The translations under genes were made by a program, and so were the position numbers. Under the pieces are notes generated by a model. The model did not search any database. It was not told the DNA's origin and saw nothing but the letters and a program-made list of their open reading frames with translations. Of a stretch of DNA of 64,000 nucleotides, positions 30,403-41,239 are shown piece by piece. The stretch is from Gammaproteobacteria bacterium (GTDB lineage Bacteria; Pseudomonadota; Gammaproteobacteria; Xanthomonadales; Rhodanobacteraceae), in assembly GCA_021324095.1 (NCBI GenBank), contig JAJPJT010000120.1, positions 1-64,000 on the forward strand. The letters run 5' to 3'. The number at the start of each line of letters is the position of its first letter. Position 1 is the first letter of the stretch.

Positions 30403-32355
30403 CTACTTCTTCGGCGCGTACAACTGCGAGAGATAGTCCGGCGTCCCCTGGATGCGCTCGAGGTCCGGATACTTCAAGCCGCCGTGGTAATCCACGTCGA
30501 GGGTCTTGTACTCGTTGAAGTCCTTGACCAGCAGCTTGATGGGCTGATTGTTGCCCTGGGCGTCCTTGATGGCCTGCTTCATCGCGTCGGGGCTGAAGTC
30601 GGTGCCATTGACCGCCACGATCGTCATGCCCGGCGCAAGGCCGGCCTTGAAAGCGGGACCGTCCCAACGCACGTTGCGCAGATCACCCTTGGCAGAAGCC
30701 GAGAAGCCCGCGCTGTACGTGAAATCGGCGCCGCCGGCGAACTTCGGATAACGCTTGCTGAAACTTGCCATCACGGCCTTGGCGGCCTTGGACTCTTCGC
30801 TCTTGTAAACCAGCTTCCAGCCTTCCAGCTTCAGGCCATCGGCGAGATCGCCGTGCCCGTCCAGGCGCTCGCGCAGGAAGCTCGCCCAGTCGTACGGCAC
30901 GATCTTGTTGAGCCCGTCGACGACGTCCTGGAAGTCATAGGTGTCGATGGTCCATGCGCCCGGGTCCACGCCGAAGAACGCTCGCGCGAAATCGTCCAGG
31001 TCATGCTTGTTGTGGCTGAGCTGGCGCATCTTGCCGTCCACCGCCAGCCAGATCAGTTGGCCGGCGGAATAGTAGTCCTCGCTGCCCTGGTAGTTGCGAT
31101 ACGGCAGTGGCGCGCGTTGCGCGATCACCGGATCGTTGGTGGTGTCCTGGACATTGCGCCAGGTACGGAAGCCGGGGCGGTCCATGTCGTAGGTCGCGGC
31201 GACCCTGGCCAACAGGGCCAAGCCGGTGTCCTTGTTTTCCAGGCCCGCGCGCACGGCGATCACGTTGCCCCAGAACTGGGTCTGGCCTTCGTACACCCAC
31301 AGCAGCGAATCGCCCATCGGCACGTTGAAGTTGGGCGTGGAAAGGTCGGCCGGGCGCCGGAACTTGCCGTCCCACGAATGATTGAATTCGTGCGTGAGCA
31401 GGTCATGCGGCGTGTCGAGATTCCAGTCGGTGAAGAAATCGGGGCCGGTGCCGTCCTCGCTGGAGCGATGGTGCTCCAGTCCCTTGCCGCTCATCTTGTC
31501 CGACAGCGAGAACAGGAAGTCGTAGTGGTTGAAGTGGAAGGTCCCGTACAGACGGTCCATCTGCACCACGATGTTCTTCAGCGCCTTGAGCGCGTCATCG
31601 GACACCGCGAGGTCCTTCGGCTGGTCGGCGACGATGTCCATGTGCACGGGCGGCGAATTCTTGCTGGTGAGATCGAGCCGCTTGAAATACTTGCCGGCGT
31701 AGATCGGCGAATCGACCAGGTTCATGTAGTCGATGGGCTTGAAGGTGACGGTATTGCCGTTCTGGCTGGCCACTTCAAGCGCGCTGCCGAACTTCCAGCC
31801 CGCGGGCAGCGTCACACTGGGAACGGTCTGGATGCGGTTGGCGTCATAGCCGGCCGGATACAGCGAAACCGTGTTCCACGACAGGTCCAGCATTTCCGGG
31901 GTCATGATGATCGGCCCCTCGCTGTGGTTCTGTGCCGACAGGAACTGGAACTGCACGTCCAGGCTGTCCGCGCCCTGGGGCACGTCCACGTGGAAGGCGT
32001 ACACGTTGTACTTGTCGCGCTTCCACGGAATGGTCTTGCCGTTGGCCTTGATGATGAGCCCGGCGAACTTGTCGATTGGTCCGGATGGCTCGTGGTCTCC
32101 CGGAATCCATGCGGGATACAACAGATAGATGGACGAGCCCGGCTTCACCGGGATCGTCTCGTGCACGTTGAAAATGCGGTGACCGATGTCGGTCGCGTCC
32201 ACGTCGATCTTCAGCGTACCGTAGGGGTAGGCGATGTTCTGCGGCGGGGGCTGGTTGCTGCCGGTCAAATGGATGGTCGACTGCTGGGCCGACGCGAACG
32301 GCGCAACGCCGAGCGCGGCGACGAACAAGGCGGAAGCGAGGACGGTGGTTTTCAT
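30403..32355 (-). CDS. M61-family metallopeptidase (glycyl aminopeptidase type) with PDZ domain
   Basis: A protein of 650 residues from the ATG at 32355, which has GGAG upstream and gives a signal peptide (MKTTVLASALFVAALGVAPFASA). The N-terminal 200 residues form the beta domain of M61 enzymes (VHETIPVKPGSSIYLLYPAW). The catalytic motif DLLTHEFNHSWDGK is HExxH, with the third zinc ligand expected in the downstream WVYEGQTQFWG segment. A PDZ-like fold near the C-terminus (GLAPGMTIVAVNGTDFSP) completes the family layout. It should act as a periplasmic aminopeptidase, with preference for Gly/Ala ends in characterised relatives. Convergent with lhr. Confidence 0.92.
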   Translation of the reverse strand: MKTTVLASALFVAALGVAPFASAQQSTIHLTGSNQPPPQNIAYPYGTLKIDVDATDIGHRIFNVHETIPVKPGSSIYLLYPAWIPGDHEPSGPIDKFAGLIIKANGKTIPWKRDKYNVYAFHVDVPQGADSLDVQFQFLSAQNHSEGPIIMTPEMLDLSWNTVSLYPAGYDANRIQTVPSVTLPAGWKFGSALEVASQNGNTVTFKPIDYMNLVDSPIYAGKYFKRLDLTSKNSPPVHMDIVADQPKDLAVSDDALKALKNIVVQMDRLYGTFHFNHYDFLFSLSDKMSGKGLEHHRSSEDGTGPDFFTDWNLDTPHDLLTHEFNHSWDGKFRRPADLSTPNFNVPMGDSLLWVYEGQTQFWGNVIAVRAGLENKDTGLALLARVAATYDMDRPGFRTWRNVQDTTNDPVIAQRAPLPYRNYQGSEDYYSAGQLIWLAVDGKMRQLSHNKHDLDDFARAFFGVDPGAWTIDTYDFQDVVDGLNKIVPYDWASFLRERLDGHGDLADGLKLEGWKLVYKSEESKAAKAVMASFSKRYPKFAGGADFTYSAGFSASAKGDLRNVRWDGPAFKAGLAPGMTIVAVNGTDFSPDAMKQAIKDAQGNNQPIKLLVKDFNEYKTLDVDYHGGLKYPDLERIQGTPDYLSQLYAPKK

Positions 32356-32819
32356 GTCGTTCTCCAGCGATGGGTCGGCTGGCCCGCAGCGCGGGCTGGA
32401 TGGTTGGCTTGCTTGCGTGGAGCGATGATTTGGTCGAGATGATCCGGCGTGCCCTCGATCCGCACCAGGTGCGCATAATGCAGACCGACATGCAGGGCTC
32501 CACCAAGGATTCAACCCGTCGAACGTAGCACCGCGCGCGCCGGCGCGCATAGGCCGAATGGCATAGATGCGCAACACCGACCGGATTGCCAATGCTGCGC
32601 GCTGCCTTCGATCAGCTGCTCGACACGCCGCTGGGCCTGTTCAAACAACTTGCGCGATTTGAGTTTCGCCTGCTTCGCCGGCATCACCTTGACTGTGATG
32701 GCTCGCATGACCGGCACCGGCAGCAGCGGGACAGCCATTTTGCAAATGGAAGACGGCTTCCAGTGCAGGATAAGCGCGCCGGAACACTCGCGTTCCACTT
32801 GCACAGGCAAGCCGGCTGA
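32356..32819. other. 464-bp gap between the M61 and GST genes
   Basis: Open frames of 77-99 codons exist on both strands. The best is leftward at 32511-32810, with a basic helical middle (AKLKSRKLFEQAQRRVEQLI). None has a good ribosome-binding site or a family I recognise. GC-rich hairpins near 32551 (GCGCGCGCCGGCGCGC) and 32376 (GCCCGCAGCGCGGGC) are present. The promoter of the peptidase gene must lie in the left part. No feature can be supported with confidence. Confidence 0.4.
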
Positions 32820-33521
32820 TCAACCCTTGCGCGCGCCCTGCCCGAACAGGATTTTCTTTTCCTCGTCGCTCATCGGCTGACCGGCGTTCCGGTTCACCTC
32901 TTTCTCGAGTGCGTAGGCGCGTTGCGTGCCCGGACGCGCGGCAATCGCAGCACGCCAGCGCCGCACTTCGGCGAAGGGTTGCAGGTCGAAAGGCGCTTTC
33001 GAATACGGATCGACCCACGGATAGCAGGCCATGTCGGCGATCGTGTAGTCGTCGCCGGTGATGAACGCGCGATCCTTCAGGTGGCGGTCCAGCACGTCGA
33101 GCAGGCGCTCGACTTCCTTGCGGTAACGCTCCATCGCGTAGGGAATCTTTTCCGGCGCGTACACGTGGAAATGGCCGTACTGGCCGGTCATGGGACCGAG
33201 CCCGCCCATTTGCCAGAACAGCCATTCGAGGCACGCCACCTTGCCGCGCGGATCTTCCGGAATGAACTTGCCGGTCTTGCCGGCGAGATACACCAGGATC
33301 GCACCGGACTCGAACACGCTGAGCGGCCCGCCGCCGTCGACGGGTTCATGGTCGACGATCGCCGGCATCTTGTTGTTGGGCGAGATCGCAAGGTAGGCGG
33401 GTTCGAATTGCGCGCCCTTGCCGATGTCGACGGGCTTGATGGTGTATGGCAACCCGGCTTCTTCAAGAAAAAGCGTGATCTTGTGGCCGTTGGGCGTCGG
33501 CCAGTAATACAAGTCGATCAT
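32820..33521 (-). CDS. Glutathione S-transferase family protein (YfcG/YghU-like)
   Basis: A protein of 233 residues. The thioredoxin-like N-terminal domain reads MIDLYYWPTPNGHKITLFLEE with the Thr-Pro-Asn-Gly segment seen in Nu-class enzymes, then SPNNKMPAIVDHEP (cis-Pro loop) and VFESGAILVYLAGK. The helical C-terminal domain includes GDDYTIADMACYPWVD, the folding N-capping box. Nu-class members such as YfcG and YghU bind two glutathiones and reduce disulfides or peroxides. Leftward, probably in one transcript with nothing upstream, since the permease start lies further right in the same direction with a 121-bp gap. Confidence 0.9.
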   Translation of the reverse strand: MIDLYYWPTPNGHKITLFLEEAGLPYTIKPVDIGKGAQFEPAYLAISPNNKMPAIVDHEPVDGGGPLSVFESGAILVYLAGKTGKFIPEDPRGKVACLEWLFWQMGGLGPMTGQYGHFHVYAPEKIPYAMERYRKEVERLLDVLDRHLKDRAFITGDDYTIADMACYPWVDPYSKAPFDLQPFAEVRRWRAAIAARPGTQRAYALEKEVNRNAGQPMSDEEKKILFGQGARKG

Positions 33522-33642
33522 GGTGTGCTTGCCTCATGGATGTGGTGACGCTGTGCCGCTGCTGCGGCGGCGGGCCTGCCATTCCAAGTGGTGCCGCATC
33601 CCCTCCAGCACAAGCGTCGGCCGCACGCGCGTCGCATCTGTG

Positions 33643-35133
33643 TCACTCGCCGCGCGCCAGCGCGCTGTGGCGGATCCCGTAGCTGAAGTACAGCAACAGG
33701 CCGATCACGAGCCAGACCACGAAACGCCAGATGGTGATGCTCTTCAAGCCGCCGATCAGGGCGAGATGGCCGCCCTGCCACCACGGCCAGCCGATGATGA
33801 GGAACAGCGAAAACAACATGCCGACCGGCGCGACCAGCCACAGCGCGGGCGAACGGAAGGTGCGCGGAACGTCGGGACGGCGGACGCGCAGCACCAGTAC
33901 CGCGAGGCAGATCACGATGAACGCCGAAAGCGTGCCGATGTTCACCAGTTCCGCCACTTCGTTGATGGGCAGGAAGCCCGCGACCAGCGCGCTGAACACG
34001 CCGAGGATCGCGGTCGGCCGATACGGCGTGCCGTAGCGCGGATGCACCCGCGAAAACCAGCGCGGCAGCAGCCCATCGCGCGACAGCGCAAACCAGATTC
34101 GCGCCGCGCCCAGCATGAATGCGAACAACACGCTGGTAAGCCCCGCCACCGCGGCGATGTTGATGATGCCGCGCACCCAGTCGAGGTGCAGCGCCTTGAA
34201 CGCGGCATCGACCGGCGCCGGACTGTTCAATTCCGGATACGGCACCATGCCGGTCAGCACCAGCGACACCGCAAGGTACAGCGCCATCGAAATAGCCAGT
34301 GACAGCAGCACCGCGCGGGGCAAGTCGCGTTGCGGATTCCTCGACTCCTCGGCCGCGGTGGTCAGCGTGTCGTAACCGAAGCAGGCGAAGAACACGATGC
34401 TCGACGCTGCCAGCACACCGCCCCAGCCGAAATGCGACGCGCCGTTCGCGCCCTTCGCCAGCGCCGGCACGAACGGGTGCCAGTTGGCCGGATTCACGTA
34501 GAAGGCGCCGACGGCAATCACCAGCGCCACGCCGATCACCTTGATCACCACGATCACCGTGTTGGCGCGCGCCCCCCATTCCGTTTTGATGGTCAGCATC
34601 CAGGCAATCACCAGCGAAATACCCGCCGAGATCACGTCGAACACCTTGCCCGACCCCGGATTCGCCGGGTCGTACGCGCCCTGCAGCCACACCGGCAGGT
34701 GCACGCCGAACAACTGCGCCAGCAGCGCCTGCACGTAACCCGACCAGCCGATCGCGACCACCGCGACGATCAACGCGTACTCCAGGATCAAGTCCCAACC
34801 GATGATCCACGCCAGCAATTCGCCCAGCACCGCGTAGCCATAGGTGTACGCGCTGCCGGTGACCGGGATCATCCCCGAGAACTCGGCGTACGAGAGTGCC
34901 GCGCAGGCGCTGCCGATACCGGCGACGATGAAGGAAATGGTCACAGCGGGCCCCGCATTGATCGCGGCCTGCTGCCCCGCCAGCACGAAAATGCCGACAC
35001 CGATGATCGCGCCGATTCCGATCGCGGTGAGTTGCCATACGCCCAGCACGCGGCGGAAGTCGCGGCTGCCGCCCGCCACGGCCTGCAACCGTTCCACCGA
35101 CTTGTGGCGGGTGATCTCGGCAAACAAACCCAT
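33643..35133 (-). CDS. APC-superfamily amino acid permease (CAT type)
   Basis: A protein of 496 residues starting at 35133 (MGLFAEITRHKSVERLQ). The first helix GIGAIIGVGIFVLAGQQAA is the substrate-binding unwound helix of the APC fold. LSYAEFSGMIPVTGSAYTYGYAVLGE and FFACFGYDTLTTAAEESRNPQRDLP are strongly conserved in the cationic amino acid transporter branch. About 14 hydrophobic helices are visible. It takes up amino acids across the inner membrane. Substrate within the CAT-like group cannot be read from the sequence. It is divergent from ubiA, with 145 bp between starts. Confidence 0.92.
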   Translation of the reverse strand: MGLFAEITRHKSVERLQAVAGGSRDFRRVLGVWQLTAIGIGAIIGVGIFVLAGQQAAINAGPAVTISFIVAGIGSACAALSYAEFSGMIPVTGSAYTYGYAVLGELLAWIIGWDLILEYALIVAVVAIGWSGYVQALLAQLFGVHLPVWLQGAYDPANPGSGKVFDVISAGISLVIAWMLTIKTEWGARANTVIVVIKVIGVALVIAVGAFYVNPANWHPFVPALAKGANGASHFGWGGVLAASSIVFFACFGYDTLTTAAEESRNPQRDLPRAVLLSLAISMALYLAVSLVLTGMVPYPELNSPAPVDAAFKALHLDWVRGIINIAAVAGLTSVLFAFMLGAARIWFALSRDGLLPRWFSRVHPRYGTPYRPTAILGVFSALVAGFLPINEVAELVNIGTLSAFIVICLAVLVLRVRRPDVPRTFRSPALWLVAPVGMLFSLFLIIGWPWWQGGHLALIGGLKSITIWRFVVWLVIGLLLYFSYGIRHSALARGE

Positions 35134-35278
35134 GGTGCTTCCCCTCGGCCAAAGAACCCGGCGAGGATAACCGCCCGCGCCGCATTTTGACCGTGCCACC
35201 TCTCATGCACTGATGGTTGGCCGCGGCGCCGCGCCGCGCGACAATCGATCCCGGTTCGCATACGTCATCGATCGGAGC

Positions 35279-36334
35279 ATGCCCCGCAAACGCAGCCCGT
35301 CCAAACACAAGCGTCAGCCGGTGCATCCTGTCACGCAGGAAGAATTGCCGCTGCTCGATTTGCGCGCGCCGGAGTTGCAGCCGGCAGCCCGGCCCGACAC
35401 CTCGCGTCCGGCCGATGCGTCACCGCGTTCGACCCGCGCGATCGAATTCCTGCTGCGCGCGCTACCGCTCGACTGGCGTGGCAAGGCACGCGACCTGCTG
35501 GTGCTGGTGCGGATGGATCGGCCGATCGGAGCGCTGCTGCTGCTGTGGCCGACGTGGTGGGCACTGTGGCTGGCGGCCGACGGTTTTCCGCCATGGAAAT
35601 ACCTGGCCGTATTCACGGTGGGCGTGTTCGTGATGCGTGCGGCGGGTTGCGCGATGAACGACTTCGCCGATCGCAAGCTCGACCCGCTGGTCGCGCGCAC
35701 CGCAGGCCGACCGCTGGCGGCTGGACGCGTCAAGCCCTGGGAAGCCATGGCGTGTTTCGTCGGTTTGTCGCTGCTCGGTTTCGTGCTGGTGCTGGCCTTC
35801 ACCAACCGGTTGACGATCTACCTGTCGTTCGCCGGTGCCGCGCTGGCCGCGCTGTATCCGTTCTCCAAGCGCTACACGCAATTGCCGCAGGTGGTGCTGG
35901 GCGCGGCGTTCGGCTGGGGCATTCCGATGGCATTTGCCGCGGTCACGAACGGCCTGCCCCCCGTGTGCTGGCTGCTGTTCCTCGGCAACGTGCTGTTCTC
36001 GACCATCTACGACACCGAGTACGCGATGGTCGACCGCGACGACGATATCCGCGCAGGCGCCAAGTCCACCGCGATCCTGTTCGGCGATGCCGACCTGCCG
36101 ATCCTCGGGATATTGATGGCGACACTGCTGTTCACGCTGTTGCTGGTCGGGCAACGCGCGCAACTGCAGTGGCCGTTCCAGATCGGCCTCGGCGTGGCCC
36201 TGCTGCTGTTCGCGTGGCAACTCTGGAACATGCGCTGGCGCCAGCGCGACGCGTGCTTCGCCGCGTTCCGCAACAACAACTGGGTCGGCGGCGTGGTCTG
36301 GCTGGGGATGATCATCGCGCTGGCGATGAAGTGA
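35279..36334 (+). CDS. ubiA: 4-hydroxybenzoate polyprenyltransferase (UbiA)
   Basis: A protein of 351 residues from the ATG at 35279. The enzyme core starts near residue 75 (LVRMDRPIGALLLLWPTWWALW) and shows AAGCAMNDFADRKLDPLVARTAGRP (first Asp-rich motif) and TIYDTEYAMVDRDDDIRAGAKST (second). It attaches the polyprenyl tail to 4-hydroxybenzoate in ubiquinone synthesis, in the inner membrane. Characterised UbiA proteins have little before the first helix, so the roughly 70-residue basic leader (MPRKRSPSKHKRQPVHPVTQ) is unusual. The GGAG near this ATG is too close to be ideal, and a later start is possible. Confidence 0.93.
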   Translation: MPRKRSPSKHKRQPVHPVTQEELPLLDLRAPELQPAARPDTSRPADASPRSTRAIEFLLRALPLDWRGKARDLLVLVRMDRPIGALLLLWPTWWALWLAADGFPPWKYLAVFTVGVFVMRAAGCAMNDFADRKLDPLVARTAGRPLAAGRVKPWEAMACFVGLSLLGFVLVLAFTNRLTIYLSFAGAALAALYPFSKRYTQLPQVVLGAAFGWGIPMAFAAVTNGLPPVCWLLFLGNVLFSTIYDTEYAMVDRDDDIRAGAKSTAILFGDADLPILGILMATLLFTLLLVGQRAQLQWPFQIGLGVALLLFAWQLWNMRWRQRDACFAAFRNNNWVGGVVWLGMIIALAMK

Positions 36335-36423
36335 CACCAGGAGCGGTTTCGCCCGCGTTGCAGGCAAGCTGCTGCCGAGCAGGTCCTTGCCAGAAGCGCA
36401 GCGGTGCCCGCAAGCGGGTGCCC

Positions 36424-37866
36424 TCAGCGCACCGATGCACGCGCAAGCGCCAGCGCCTTGTCCAGCAGGGGATCGCGCCCGGTCACGTAATCGTCGAACG
36501 TGTAGGCCACGCGCACGTCGGGTTCGAATGACCTGACGTGCATCGGGAAGAACAGCGTCGTCCAGAAGCAGCCGCGCTCGCCCCAGCAGGGTTTCGAGTA
36601 ATCCTCGTAGCCGGTGGCGTAATGGATCCACAGTTGCGAATTGGGAAGCTGCATGCCGCGGCCCTCGGCCCAGATCCGCACGCGGTCCCCCGCGGCTTCG
36701 CCGATCGACGTGGTCTTGCCGCCGCCATGTTCCTTCAACAGCGCGAGACTGATGTCGCCCGCGGAAAACGTCCACGCGCTGGTCAGCACGTAGACGTGCC
36801 GGATGGAAGGCGAAAGCGTCGCGATGCGTTTCATCAGGCCGGCGGTGGTCGTGAAGTTGCCGCCCTGGTCAAGGCGGAGGTCCAGCACGATGAAGCGAGG
36901 CTTATCGTCGGCGATCGCGCGCTCGACCTTCGCGACGAACGGCCTGATCGGATGGCCCGGCACGTCCTCGTTGCTGCGGAACTGCACGTACAGCGTGTGT
37001 TTGTCCGGCCACCATCGCGTGTGGAAAGGGTTTGCGTAATCGTCGAAAAAAACTGGAAGCTTCGCGCCGCGCGGCAACAGCGGCGTCCAGTCCTCGGGCT
37101 CGCCTTCGATCCGTCGTGGCGACAGATACGAATCGGAGTACGCATCGGTCCAGTCCGAATCGGCCGCCACCGCTTTCGGATCCGGCGGATCGGCAGGGAC
37201 GGTCGCGTCGCGCACGCTGCCATCGCGCAGCTGCACGCGCAGGGCCAGCGACGCGGCATTCGAAGCCAGACCCGCCGCATGCAACAAGTCCGGCGATTCC
37301 AGGAAAAACGGCGTGACGTATTGCTCGTAATGGTTGCGCGGCCCGAGCGAATACACATACATCGCGTCGGCGACGCTTGCGATCGGACGTCCATCGATCG
37401 CCAACAGCTTCCCGCCGAGCAGGTCCCTGCACGCGGATCCGGCACGGATGATGTACCAGCCATCGGCGAAGCGGTACAGGCGGCAAGGCATGCGATCGAC
37501 CGTCGCATACAGCGATGGTTTGTAAATCTGCGAGTGCCCGTTATCGGACAGCGCGACCATCCGCAGGATCGCCAGGTCGAATTGCGCCGGAGCGAGGGTA
37601 CCTGCCCTGGCTGCCGTCTCGCGCCACAGTTGCTTCGCCTTCGCCAGCGCGTCGGGCGGGTAGGCGCGGTTCAGTGCGAAGTAGTTTCGGAAATAGTCGA
37701 GGTCCTGGTGCTGCGCGGTGGCGACATCGTGCGCCGGCGGATAGTCCGCCTTCGGCGGCGCGGGATAGAAGGTACGGAAGAACGCGAACACCAGCAACGC
37801 ACAGGCCACCAACACGACCAACACACTGCCGCCGATCCAGAACCCAATCCGGTAACGGAGTTTCAT
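36424..37866 (-). CDS. Membrane-anchored S41-like peptidase
   Basis: A protein of 480 residues from the ATG at 37866. An N-terminal anchor follows a short basic segment (MKLRYRIGFWIGGSVLVVLV). The C-terminal half shows features of the S41 tail-specific protease fold: FIVLDLRLDQGGNFTTTAGLM (the D-x-R-x-x-x-G-G strand) and VYVLTSAWTFSAGDISLALL, where the Ser of FSAG matches the S41 nucleophile position. The central region (DGWYIIRAGSACRDLLGGKLLAIDGRPI) resembles a PDZ-like segment. Likely periplasmic. Substrate unknown and assignment is at superfamily level. It lies upstream of comF's tail in the same direction, with a 73-bp gap. Confidence 0.7.
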   Translation of the reverse strand: MKLRYRIGFWIGGSVLVVLVACALLVFAFFRTFYPAPPKADYPPAHDVATAQHQDLDYFRNYFALNRAYPPDALAKAKQLWRETAARAGTLAPAQFDLAILRMVALSDNGHSQIYKPSLYATVDRMPCRLYRFADGWYIIRAGSACRDLLGGKLLAIDGRPIASVADAMYVYSLGPRNHYEQYVTPFFLESPDLLHAAGLASNAASLALRVQLRDGSVRDATVPADPPDPKAVAADSDWTDAYSDSYLSPRRIEGEPEDWTPLLPRGAKLPVFFDDYANPFHTRWWPDKHTLYVQFRSNEDVPGHPIRPFVAKVERAIADDKPRFIVLDLRLDQGGNFTTTAGLMKRIATLSPSIRHVYVLTSAWTFSAGDISLALLKEHGGGKTTSIGEAAGDRVRIWAEGRGMQLPNSQLWIHYATGYEDYSKPCWGERGCFWTTLFFPMHVRSFEPDVRVAYTFDDYVTGRDPLLDKALALARASVR

Positions 37867-37939
37867 GCGTATGCCTCGGGACCGCTCGCGATTGCAGGCC
37901 ATTCTGGGGCAGCGACCACCGCGCGCGACGTGCCGGAAG

Positions 37940-38656
37940 TCACCTCGCCGGCGCGCGTGCCAGCGCCCAGACATCCACGCGCGGCGCGCCGGCGCGCTTC
38001 AGCACGCGCACGCATTCCGCGAGCGTGGCGCCGGTCGTGAACACGTCGTCCAGCACCGCGACGTGCTCCGGTACCGGATCGTCGAACGTCGCGGCAAACG
38101 CACCACGCACGTTGCGGCGGCGCTCGACCGCGGAAAGTTCGGTCTGCGCGTCGGTGGCGCGGAGGCGCTGCAATGCGTTGCGCAGCAACGGCACTCGGAA
38201 ATGCTTCGCCAGCGGCTTCGCAAGTTCGAGCGCCTGGTTGTAGCCGCGTCGGCGCAGGCGCGAGCGGTGCAACGGCACGGGGACGATCGCCTGCGGCAGA
38301 TCGACAGGCACGGGCGAAGCTGTCCACAACAGCGCCAACGTGCGCCCCGCCGCCAGATCACTGCCGAACTTGAAGCGCGATTCCAGTGACGCCAGCGGCC
38401 ACTCGTAACGGAACGGCGCCCATGCCGAATCCCACGGCGGTTCGCGTTTTTGGCATCGACCGCAAAGCGGCGCCGGCGCCCCCAGCGGCAGCGCGCAACG
38501 CGTACAACACAGGTCGTTGCGCGGCATGTCGGCTTCGCACGCATCGCAGAGGCTCAGGTCGCCCTGCCCGCGCGCGCCGCACAGCAGGCAATGCGAGGGC
38601 AACAGCGCGTCGAGTACGCCGTCAACCAGACGGCTGGCATTCAAGTTGACAGGCAT
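37940..38656 (-). CDS. comF: ComF-family phosphoribosyltransferase-like protein
   Basis: A protein of 238 residues from the ATG at 38656. Four Cys pairs typical of ComF zinc binding lie in the first 75 residues ([39 protein letters not shown]). The PRTase-like C-terminus has [19 protein letters not shown] and the PRPP-loop motif [18 protein letters not shown]. ComF is needed for DNA uptake in naturally competent bacteria and is thought to act with PriA on incoming single strands. The gene is divergent from bioB, as in Xanthomonas, with 47 bp between the two ATGs. Confidence 0.92.
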   Translation of the reverse strand: MPVNLNASRLVDGVLDALLPSHCLLCGARGQGDLSLCDACEADMPRNDLCCTRCALPLGAPAPLCGRCQKREPPWDSAWAPFRYEWPLASLESRFKFGSDLAAGRTLALLWTASPVPVDLPQAIVPVPLHRSRLRRRGYNQALELAKPLAKHFRVPLLRNALQRLRATDAQTELSAVERRRNVRGAFAATFDDPVPEHVAVLDDVFTTGATLAECVRVLKRAGAPRVDVWALARAPAR

Positions 38657-38703
38657 CTCCCCGGCCCGTGAAACTTTGCGACAACTGTAACGGAGCGCCC
38701 GCA

Positions 38704-39741
38704 ATGGACGGAATGAGTCCCGACACATCGCCTAGGCACGACTGGTCGCTGGCGGAGATCGAAGCGCTGTTCAATCTGCCATTCATGGATCTCGTGGCGC
38801 GCGCCCATGCCGTGCACGCGGCGAACCACGATCCGAACGCGGTGCAGATCTCGACGCTGTTGTCGATCAAGACCGGCGGCTGCCCCGAAGATTGCGCGTA
38901 TTGCCCGCAGGCGCAGCGTTACCACACCGGCGTCGAAGCACAAAAATTGATGGATGTCGACGACGTGCTGGAACGCGCGCGTGCGGCCAGGGCGGCGGGC
39001 GCCTCGCGATTCTGCATGGGTGCCGCATGGCGCGGTCCCAAGGATCGCGACATTCCGAAAGTGGCCGAGATGATCCGCGAAGTGAAGGCGCTCGGCATGG
39101 AAACGTGCGCGACGCTGGGCCTCCTGGGCGAAGGCCACGCGCAGGCGCTGAAGGACGCCGGGCTCGACTACTACAACCACAACATCGACACCTCGCCCGA
39201 TTTTTACGGCGAGATCATCCACACCCGCGAATTCCAGGATCGTCTCGATACGCTCGAAGGGATTCGCGCAGCAGGATTGAAAACCTGCTGCGGCGGTATC
39301 GTCGGGATGGGCGAGACACGCGCGCAGCGCGCCGGACTGCTGCAGGCATTGGCGAACCTGCCCGAGCATCCGCAGTCGGTGCCGATCAATCAGTTGGTGC
39401 CGGTGCCCGGTACACCGCTGGCCGATGCGGACAGGATCGATCCGTTCGAATTCGTCCGCACGATCGCTGTCGCACGCATCGTGATGCCTAAGTCCATCGT
39501 GCGCCTGTCGGCCGGCCGCCAGCAGATGAGCGATGAGATGCAGGCGCTGTGCTTCTTCGCCGGCGCGGGCTCGATTTTCATGGGCGAGAAGCTGCTCACG
39601 ACCGGCAATCCGGATGTCGCGCACGACCACGCGCTGTTCGCGCGACTCGACCTGCATCCGATGCAAGGCGGAGATGAGGCGCAGGAGGGCGGCACCGTGC
39701 ACGCGGCTGTTCTGGAGTGTTTGGATGCGGGGACTGCCTGA
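38704..39741 (+). CDS. bioB: Biotin synthase BioB
   Basis: A protein of 345 residues, matching E. coli length, from the ATG at 38704 with CGGAG eight bases upstream; a GTG at 38668 would add twelve residues. The radical-SAM motif is [12 protein letters not shown] (CxxxCxxC) and [14 protein letters not shown] and the late ligand region [11 protein letters not shown] are family-specific. It inserts sulfur into dethiobiotin using a 4Fe-4S and a sacrificial 2Fe-2S cluster. A TTGACA at 38646-38651 could be the -35 element, overlapping the comF start, but no good -10 follows. First gene of the bioBFHC cluster. Confidence 0.98.
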   Translation: MDGMSPDTSPRHDWSLAEIEALFNLPFMDLVARAHAVHAANHDPNAVQISTLLSIKTGGCPEDCAYCPQAQRYHTGVEAQKLMDVDDVLERARAARAAGASRFCMGAAWRGPKDRDIPKVAEMIREVKALGMETCATLGLLGEGHAQALKDAGLDYYNHNIDTSPDFYGEIIHTREFQDRLDTLEGIRAAGLKTCCGGIVGMGETRAQRAGLLQALANLPEHPQSVPINQLVPVPGTPLADADRIDPFEFVRTIAVARIVMPKSIVRLSAGRQQMSDEMQALCFFAGAGSIFMGEKLLTTGNPDVAHDHALFARLDLHPMQGGDEAQEGGTVHAAVLECLDAGTA

Positions 39742-39745
39742 AACG

Positions 39746-39872
39746 CTCTCCCCTCTCCCCTTGGGAGAGGGTGGCGCGCAGCGCCGGGTGAGGGTTCGGC
39801 GTCGCGCAGGGTTGAACATTGCGCGGCATCCGGACCCTCACCCCCAGCCCCTCTCCCGAAGGGAGAAGGGAG
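39746..39872. repeat. Palindromic CTCTCCCC repeat between bioB and bioF
   Basis: CTCTCCCCTCTCCCCTTGGG and the outward GTGAGGGTTC block are mirrored by ACCCTCACCCCCAGCCCCTC and CCCGAAGGGAGAAGGGAG. This is the same family as the arms inside lhr. It fills the entire gap between two genes that are expected to be co-transcribed, so the bio mRNA would carry a large hairpin here. That could uncouple or stabilise the flanking messages. Confidence 0.75.
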
Positions 39873-39876
39873 GCCG

Positions 39877-41055
<1,179 letters not shown>

Positions 41056-41176
41056 ACTCGCGCCATCCATGGCGTTCGCGTTTGCAATCCTGCAAACGCA
41101 GTCGGGTTCCGCCGCGACGAAGCTGCGGCGGCCCCGGCATGACTGGCAAAATAAAAGATTCCCAATACCTGATTCC

Positions 41177-41225
41177 GAGTCCCGAGTCCCGAGTCCCGAG
41201 TCCCGAGTCCCGAGTCCCGAGTCCC
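41177..41225. repeat. Tandem 7-bp repeat (GAGTCCC)x7 upstream of bioH
   Basis: Seven exact copies of GAGTCCC run from 41177 to 41225, ending 14 bases before the bioH ATG, where the ribosome-binding site should be. Similar GGGACTCGGGG strings appear after rpoD (about 678-694). Such heptamer arrays are prone to copy-number slippage. Here they sit in an untranslated spacer, so changes would move the spacing to bioH rather than shift a reading frame. Confidence 0.9.
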
Positions 41226-41239
41226 GATTCTCGCTTTCC

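Noticed and set aside
32511-32810. 99-codon leftward open frame after the GST gene
   Set aside because: The central helix is plausible, but there is no ribosome-binding site, the ends look like random GC-rich sequence, and competing frames exist on the other strand.
41177-41225. Heptamer array considered as a CRISPR remnant
   Set aside because: The units are 7 bp with no spacers, and no cas genes are present; it is a simple tandem repeat.
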